A stretch of DNA of 24,756 bases, taken from contig JADRCO010000912.1 in assembly GCA_021464525.1 (NCBI GenBank), forward strand, positions 1 through 24,756. Reading direction: 5' to 3'. Shown one piece after another: positions 19,291-24,756 of this stretch (its first letter is position 1; the number at the start of each line of letters is the position of its first letter). The position numbers were made by a program, and so were the translations under genes. Below the pieces are notes generated by a model that worked only from the letters and a program-made list of their open reading frames with translations, did no database searches and was not told where the DNA came from. The DNA comes from Rhizophagus sp. LPA8_4_AMF (lineage: Eukaryota > Glomeromycota > Glomeromycetes > Glomerales > Glomeraceae).

Positions 19291-19914
19291 ATCATGTAAT
19301 TATATAACACGTGATTCCGTGAATTCATGCTGTCACGTGACTACTGCGCACATCGGCGTTGGTTCATCATTTAGCATTTTATTAATAAAGTGGGGGCTTT
19401 ATCTTAGTTTTAACAGTGCATCCTACATGCGGGTGGTGATGTGAGTGTGTGAAGTAACAAACGATTATAACACAAATCTAGGCACTTCGCTAGCACTTCA
19501 AACCGAGAGCAAAGAAATAATTTGATGTTGGGGCTCGCATTAAATGGCCTAAGGTCCGCGTAATCCCTCCCTCTTTGATAGCACCATACATTTCATTTGC
19601 TTCTCTAATATTTTCCACTTCTGAATCTGAAATTATTAATAAAGTTTGTGAGGTATTGAAAAAAAATCATGTCGTGTATAATCAAAATATCTCACGATGA
19701 CTCGGATTTTTTTAATGATATTAGATATTATTAGATCATAAATAAATGTACAATATTTATCATATTTATCAACGATGAACCATGTTACATACTTCGGAGT
19801 ACTGATTTATAAAACGCGTTATCAATTAATAATCAGTGAAGCTTCATAGTTTAATACAACGCGTTCACATAATTACATAATTAATGAAGCTTAATGAAAG
19901 TTTATTCCGAATCA
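19291..19914. other. Intergenic stretch between RING pseudogene and Crinkler gene
   Basis: An inverted pair CACGTGA / TCACGTG at 19308-19339 lies right after the RING stop. The DNA up to about 19630 keeps the less AT-rich composition, then becomes AT-rich promoter-like sequence. No gene was seen. Confidence 0.5.
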
Positions 19915-19922
19915 TATATAAA
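19915..19922 (+). promoter_or_regulatory. TATA box of the Crinkler-type gene
   Basis: TATATAAA, 78 nt before the ATG at 20000, followed by a pyrimidine-containing leader. Good match in sequence and distance; inferred only. Confidence 0.45.
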
Positions 19923-19999
19923 GTTAATAAATTTGATGTAAACCTCTCCATAAAATCGTATTTACATTCTATCTTAATTCTTCTAAATAAAACGACAAT

Positions 20000-22220
20000 A
20001 TGTCCAATATTTATGAAATAATAGATAGCCTTAATCTCGGACAAGCGGAAACTTACAAGATACAAATTAACCTAATTAATAATCCCGAAAAAGTAGATAA
20101 TTTGCTTTTGGCCCTCACTAACAAAACCGATAAGGCTAAAACGAAATTTTTAGAAAGTTTCCTTAAAGCTATACCTGGTATGTTAGATAAAATATCTGCT
20201 GCTATACTGTTTGTGACGCTACGACTAAACTTTTTTTTGTTCTTTATCACGTGCCTGTGAATTAGATGAACATCAAGGTACGTGACGTAAACCGTTGTTT
20301 CATCGCTCTGCATCATATTTGTTAACACTCGAAACTTTCCTACGTTTTGCAGGTCCTACAAAGAAACGTAAAATAGAAAACTGGGAATCATATAAAGCAT
20401 CTGATGGTCTATACATACAACTTCCATCCCAAATCGTTAGAATGCTTAACAGCAGCGAATTCGTCCCAGATCCGCGCATCAATTTCGCACCAATTATGAA
20501 CCTTCAAAATGGCCAATATTTTACTCTTCCAAATTTTAGCCAGGAACCGAAACACTTTGCTGAGGGCTACCTGGGAAGGAATCTCTACGTTACCAATGAG
20601 ATGATTAATATGTGGAATTATCTCTCAAAAGATAACCTTCATTCTGTCAAACGTGTCTTGTCAGGCCCAATGGGAGTGGGGAAGTCATACTTCGCACTGT
20701 ACCTCGCCGCAAGGGCATACGCTGAAGGGTGGCTGCTGCTCTACATTGCAGATGCAGCTAAACTTGATCAGCCCTCAGTGATGAAATCATCTGATGAGAT
20801 ATGTAAACGCTTTCTGGCTTTAAACAAAGACATTTTAACTGTTGCTGATCTTGAACTGTTGATGGAAAATGTAACGGAATCCAGTGACCTAGTTACTGTA
20901 CATTGTGCTTCAAACATATTTACTAACATGCTTCAGCAAGAAAAACGCAAAACTCTCCTTGTTGTTGACGAGCATGGTGTATTGTTTGACGTTGATCCTC
21001 CTGTACCAGATCGCCTTTATAACTTGGTCCCCTTGAAGAGACTTACCTTTTGGGGAGGGGAAAAAGCAGGGGCACGCGTGATCTTGACTGGTACAGCGCA
21101 TGCGAAGTTCGAGAGGAAGTACCTGACAAATGGCATGCAAAATTATATTGAATATATTGGTCCTCTACCAGAATATGTTTTTGACAAGCTGCTGGAGTCT
21201 CACAGCTTCCTGAAAAGGGTGAATGTTGCGCAAAAGGTTAAAAAAATTACCAACTGCATCCCGCGCGAACTTATATATTTCAATAGACACATAAAAAGTG
21301 GTGACACTTATATTTCTGAGAGTAACATTGATGAATCGATAGAATCCTTTCGCGAACATCGACGTGATGAGTTTCTAAAATGTGCAAGGAATTATGTTGA
21401 GACGCTCGATGCTGATTCCAAAACTGATTACCGCAGAAATCTTTCGAACATGTTTCTAAAGTCATCAGACATTTATAGTACCGTAAGCTTCGATTGGAAG
21501 TTCTTGGATACTGGGCTAGTATATCGGTTTAAAAATGAGTATAATTACGTGATGTGTAAGCCGGTGTGCCCAGCTGCTTTGGATGCACTTTTAGATATAT
21601 ATCGGACTTTCCCAATACCTAGAGATATAAGCGTCGCTTCTCTTAGAAATGGTCAACTCACAGGCGATAACTTTGAGGAAGTATTATTCCAACAGTTGTT
21701 GAACCATCGCAATATATTATTTAAGGCAACAGATTTGAATGGAAGTCGTACGACGGATGTACATATCCAGTTCAAACACTTCATTATTCTTGAGAAAGAT
21801 CAGCTTGCTCCTGAACCACAACACAACCAGTCCTTGGTCCGTGGTTTTGCACGATACCCACGGTTCGATTTTATAGTTGGACGCACGTTCATTCAAGTTG
21901 CTGTCAGCCCTTTCGATCAGCATAATAGAGATTCTGCAGAGATCACCAAAGCCTTTGAACCCTATGGCAATCATTTGAGAAACCAGATAGAAATATATCT
22001 GGACGCAATGTTTGGTGGTCGACATACGGCAAAACATGAAAACGGCCGCTTTGATGTTCGTAAAAATGGTGATCCCATACCAGACTTCCGTATTGTTTAC
22101 ATGCGAGGCAGCCCTGGCATTCCAAATCACCCTAGATTGGTTAGGAAATATAAAGAATTAGCATTTATTGACTATGATGAAATCAGGGATAAATTATTTG
22201 GAGATTTTTTAAAAAGTTGA
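20000..22220 (+). CDS. Crinkler (CRN/RHS-like) NTPase-nuclease protein
   Basis: Two exons, 20000-20177 and 20353-22220, joined by a 175-nt intron (GTATGT ... TTTTGCAG) give 681 aa. The N-terminal about 60 residues are helical with no signal peptide and no LFLAK-type motif. PTKKRKIE at 61-68 is a strong SV40-like nuclear signal built at the splice junction. A P-loop NTPase follows: Walker A GPMGVGKS (164-171), Walker B LLVVDEHG (D265, E266) and a RVILTGTA sensor-like strand. The C-terminal third fits the PD-(D/E)XK-like nuclease of CRN and trypanosome RHS proteins: NFEEVLF (E501/E502), RFDFIVG (D565) and FIQVAVS (Q574), where the usual E-x-K lysine is absent, as in many CRN variants with Q-x-x-x-S. 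Expected to act in the nucleus, possibly on DNA. The frame is intact and less AT-rich than the kinase and Sel1 genes. AATAAA at 22419 may end the transcript. Confidence 0.88.
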
Positions 22221-23250
22221 AGCTTTTTTCAGATTCTGTTATTTTATACTTTAGATGAATGCAACGAACAGTGAATAGTTTAAATGTATACTTAGTTTTA
22301 TGTATGCTACTGTGAAATGTGAATAACGTGTCCACACCTGTTTATGTAAAAATAGCAAAATTTTCCATCTCGTTTTTTATCTAGAATATTGGTTATTAGG
22401 AGTAATGCTGTGTATATCAATAAAAAAATTATAGTTGAACGGTTCTTCACTGCATTTTTTGCATCACATCGAGCCCAATACAAAATGTGTTCGCTTTATT
22501 GTGTTGTAATGTACATCAAGGCATAAGCAAATTTTTTTGTCATTAGGTCCCTAAAGTTCTCGCAAATGTAAATCCACGGAGCGATACACGAATCAGACTG
22601 CATGCATAATTTTTGCACAGCCGAATAATCGGCATAATTATTCGCTATATTTTTTCTTTCTACTTTGCAGACGCAAAATTCATTTGGCGCAGCCATACAT
22701 TGACATATACGATGATTATGGTATTGTTGAAAATAAATTCGGTCCTTTTCTACATGACAAGTTATATAAATATCTTTTATGGCTGGAGAATGTTAATAGG
22801 ATTAGGTGCATCAGGCAGAAAACCGCCTTTTCACATAAATGCTCAAAGTCAGAAAAAGAGCATAGCTTCAAGAGGATACATTGTATAATATATTGATTTT
22901 TTCTCAGAATTCAGGAAGTATAATGAAGCGATCTTGGGGATTCTTGATTCCTTTCAGGAAAATGTCTTTCACAAAATCATATGTTATTGCTTTTTATAAC
23001 CAGATTACTTTACAAAAATATAATAGAGTTTTACTTTTGATTTTTTAAATTACAGTCTTTATTGATAAATGTATGCTACCGAGTCTGCAATGGATTTATT
23101 AATATCTTAATCTCTATTACGCGGGCCTTTCATGTAAAAATTGAATTCTAACTTGTTCTAATTAATATGGTAAACAAGATGGCACGAAAGATAGTAGTTA
23201 CTGAATCGAATAAATACCATTCAGATGCAAATTCGGGTATATATGTATTA
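22221..23250. other. Downstream flank of the Crinkler gene with weak ORFs
   Basis: Mostly AT-rich, but about 22440-22900 is less so and contains two overlapping + strand open frames (22613-22888 and about 22684-22896) behind an acceptor-like TTTCTACTTTGCAG (about 22657-22670). The second has a protein-like stretch (DIYDDYGIVENKFGPFLHDK) but no ATG start and no family I know. A relic exon is possible; no gene is claimed. Confidence 0.35.
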
Positions 23251-23362
23251 GTTATATCCTGGGTGGTTGGGGATAAGCTTAATTTTACTAGAATCACATA
23301 ATGATCAGCCGTTAGGCTGACTATTAAAATAAGCTATTTATCCCCTAACCCAGTGGTATAAC
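23251..23362. repeat. Inverted repeat 1 (foldback, MITE-like)
   Basis: GTTATATCCTGGGTGGTTGG...GGATAAGCTTA (23251-23281) is mirrored by TAAGCTATTTATCCCCTAACCCAGTGGTATAAC (23330-23362), with a few mismatches. The loop contains a perfect 6-bp hairpin (TCAGCC-GTTA-GGCTGA, 23305-23320). The layout suits a small foldback transposon. Confidence 0.6.
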
Positions 23363-23363
23363 T

Positions 23364-23506
23364 TTTTTATCCCCTGCCATTTACACAATTTATGCGAATA
23401 TTTATACCTGCCAGGAGCGCATAAATAAATGTATATTTATTGGTCGTCCAGTAGGGAAAATTAAATTCACATAATTGTGTAAATGGTGTCGATCAGGGGA
23501 TAAAAT
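23364..23506. repeat. Inverted repeat 2 (MITE-like, about 143 bp)
   Basis: TTTTATCCCCTGCCATTTACACAATT (about 23366-23391) pairs with AATTGTGTAAATGG...CAGGGGATAAAA (about 23473-23506), interrupted by a few extra bases in the right arm. It starts immediately after inverted repeat 1, and both share TTATCCCCT at an arm, suggesting related or nested elements. Confidence 0.6.
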
Positions 23507-23913
23507 ACTTTACATACAGGGAGCATGCATTATTAGTATACAGAAGAGCCACTTGGGCATGTTATAGATAAACTTCCGCAAGCATGCTATCTGCAAATTT
23601 CAGAAAAATACGTTGGCATATATCATTGGGGTGGGACATGGACTAATTAATCAAAACATATCAGCTTATTGATTAATTTACTATGATCAGATTTTTATAG
23701 CTTAAATAAAGCTTAAATAAATAGCATATAAATTTAGAAAATTATTATTTATCGCAGATGCGATTTGTCGCTAGTCCCATTTGTCACATGATTTACGTAG
23801 TAGTCATGAGATTTATACTTCATTAGACTTTTTGATTATCAAATCGATCAGTATTTCCCACGTTTACATAACTATTTTCATTTATTTTTTCTCCTTTAAC
23901 GTAAACCTACCTT
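23507..23913. other. AT-rich gene-free stretch
   Basis: Small palindromes only (ATCGCAGATGCGAT at about 23752-23765) and a TCACATGA word at 23784-23791. Possible promoter of the small candidate gene at 23914. Confidence 0.4.
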
Positions 23914-24311
23914 ATGGAAGAAGACGAATTTGAAAATATTCATCATTTGAATTTGCCCATGGTATGCAATTAGGTAGAGATTAGGGTAAGGAAAGTTGGT
24001 TTAGGTTATGAGTGTTGGTTTAGAGTGGTGTTAGCTTTGGAGTAGCTTAGGGTTAGGTAAGGAGAGTTGGTTTAGATTAGGCGCGTGTCTTTAGAGTGGT
24101 GTTTGTTTGGAATAGCTTAGGATTAGATTAGGGTAAGGAGGTTAGGGTAAGGAGAGGGAGTTCTTTTTATTTTATTTTTATTTTTTTTTAGACGATTGTG
24201 ATGCCATTGCATCAGAAAAATTGCAAGGTAGTAATTATTGTATCTGTTTACAAACATTGTCATGTTTTATATGAACGAACTATAAAATATTTAACGTTTA
24301 GTTTGGAATAA
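23914..24311 (+). CDS. Weak candidate small spliced gene
   Basis: An acidic first exon begins with ATG at 23914 (MEEDEFENIHHLNLPM) and ends at a consensus-like GTATGC donor (23962). A long T-run with TTTTTAG ends at 24191. Joining 23914-23961 to 24192-24311 gives 55 aa. The second exon reads better in another frame (DDCDAIASEKLQ), which this splice does not give, so either the junction is wrong, a base is missing, or it is not a gene. No family recognised. Confidence 0.3.
23970..24160 (+). repeat. G-rich repeat with TTAGGG-like motifs
   Basis: A unit of about 70 bp (GTTGGTTTAG... TTAGAGTGGTGTT... GGARTAGCTTAGG) occurs at about 23996 and 24066. TTAGGGTAAGGA words flank it (23981, 24128, 24143). 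G/T-rich on the + strand, in contrast to everything around it. It lies wholly inside the candidate intron 23962-24191. Confidence 0.65.
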
Positions 24312-24756
24312 TTGGTTGGGACTTGGGAATAATTAATTAGAATGTATGAATATATTAATGGAGTATAAAAATTTTTTAATGAGAAATGTATTAATAGAAT
24401 ACGAAAATGTTGTTAATAATTAATTTGTACAATTTATTGACTAATAAAATCACATGATAAATTTGCTAATCATATGACATTTGAGGCATAGTGTTACGAA
24501 AATTATTTAGCCGATATTTTATCCGCTATTATCTTATTTTTATATTATATTATATTATTTTATATTATTTTATCTTTTAGTTATATAGCTTATAGATATT
24601 ATTTATAGTTATAGTTATAGGATAATTATTGATATATAGCTTAGTGGGAAAATCAACGGAAATCGGAATGTTATATAATAGTGGCTGAAGAATGATGATC
24701 GGAGGCTTAGTGGTACAATTTGTACTTTGGACAAAATGTACTTCGGACAATTTGCA
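24312..24756. other. AT-rich end of window
   Basis: TATTATATTATATTATTTTATATTATTTTAT simple repeat (about 24541-24575). The last bases hold two near-identical 16-bp units, TGTACTTTGGACAAAA and TGTACTTCGGACAATT, running off the window edge; probably the start of a repeat or element end. No gene. Confidence 0.45.

Noticed and set aside
20053-22130. - strand frames across the Crinkler gene
   Set aside because: Antisense shadows; the + strand has Walker motifs and a consistent splice model.
22613-22896. Two overlapping + strand frames as a second gene after the Crinkler gene
   Set aside because: No ATG for the better one, no family, and only one possible acceptor without a matching first exon; kept only as a note in the flank entry.

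Overview
The window looks like nuclear DNA of an arbuscular mycorrhizal fungus of the Rhizophagus type. It is very AT-rich with long homopolymers. Genes carry short GT-AG introns (about 60-175 nt). The gene content (a TKL-like kinase with a Cys-rich N-terminus, a large Sel1-repeat protein, a Crinkler-type NTPase/nuclease and a RING family gene) is typical of the expanded families of that lineage. The assignment rests on recognising these families by eye; no search was run. No tRNA, rRNA or CRISPR array was recognised.

Layout: 1-2.4 kb is gene-poor. It holds a degenerate ORF region, a 600-bp polypurine minisatellite and a GC-rich hAT-like transposon end that abuts a decayed coding fragment (2.39-2.90 kb). 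A six-exon membrane-protein gene runs + from 4302 to 5751, but its frame is broken at two A-runs. It converges on a five-exon kinase gene on the - strand (8736-6351). The intronless 877-aa gene at 12276-9643 (-) joins two BED zinc fingers and a hAT-transposase-like segment to about 17 Sel1 repeats.

From 12.3 to 18 kb no protein gene is convincing. The interval holds degenerate tandem arrays, a repeated series of GT...AG signals around tiny non-coding 'exons', a pogo/Tigger-like repeat block, another hAT-like end and a Helitron-like 3' terminus (hairpin followed by CTAG-T). A visibly less AT-rich segment follows. It carries a decayed RING-finger gene (about 17.99-19.29 kb, +, start codon lost, three frameshifts) and an intact two-exon Crinkler-type gene (20000-22220, +). 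The last 2.5 kb has two adjacent inverted-repeat (MITE-like) elements, a weak small spliced gene whose intron is filled with TTAGGG-like repeats, and AT-rich DNA.

The genes do not form a pathway. Kinase and Sel1 protein are plausible signalling/scaffold components, and the BED/hAT part and the Crinkler gene point to nuclear, transposon-derived functions. The strongest leads for new biology are the BED/hAT-Sel1 fusion, the broken hydrophobic-hairpin protein and the mini-exon repeat array.
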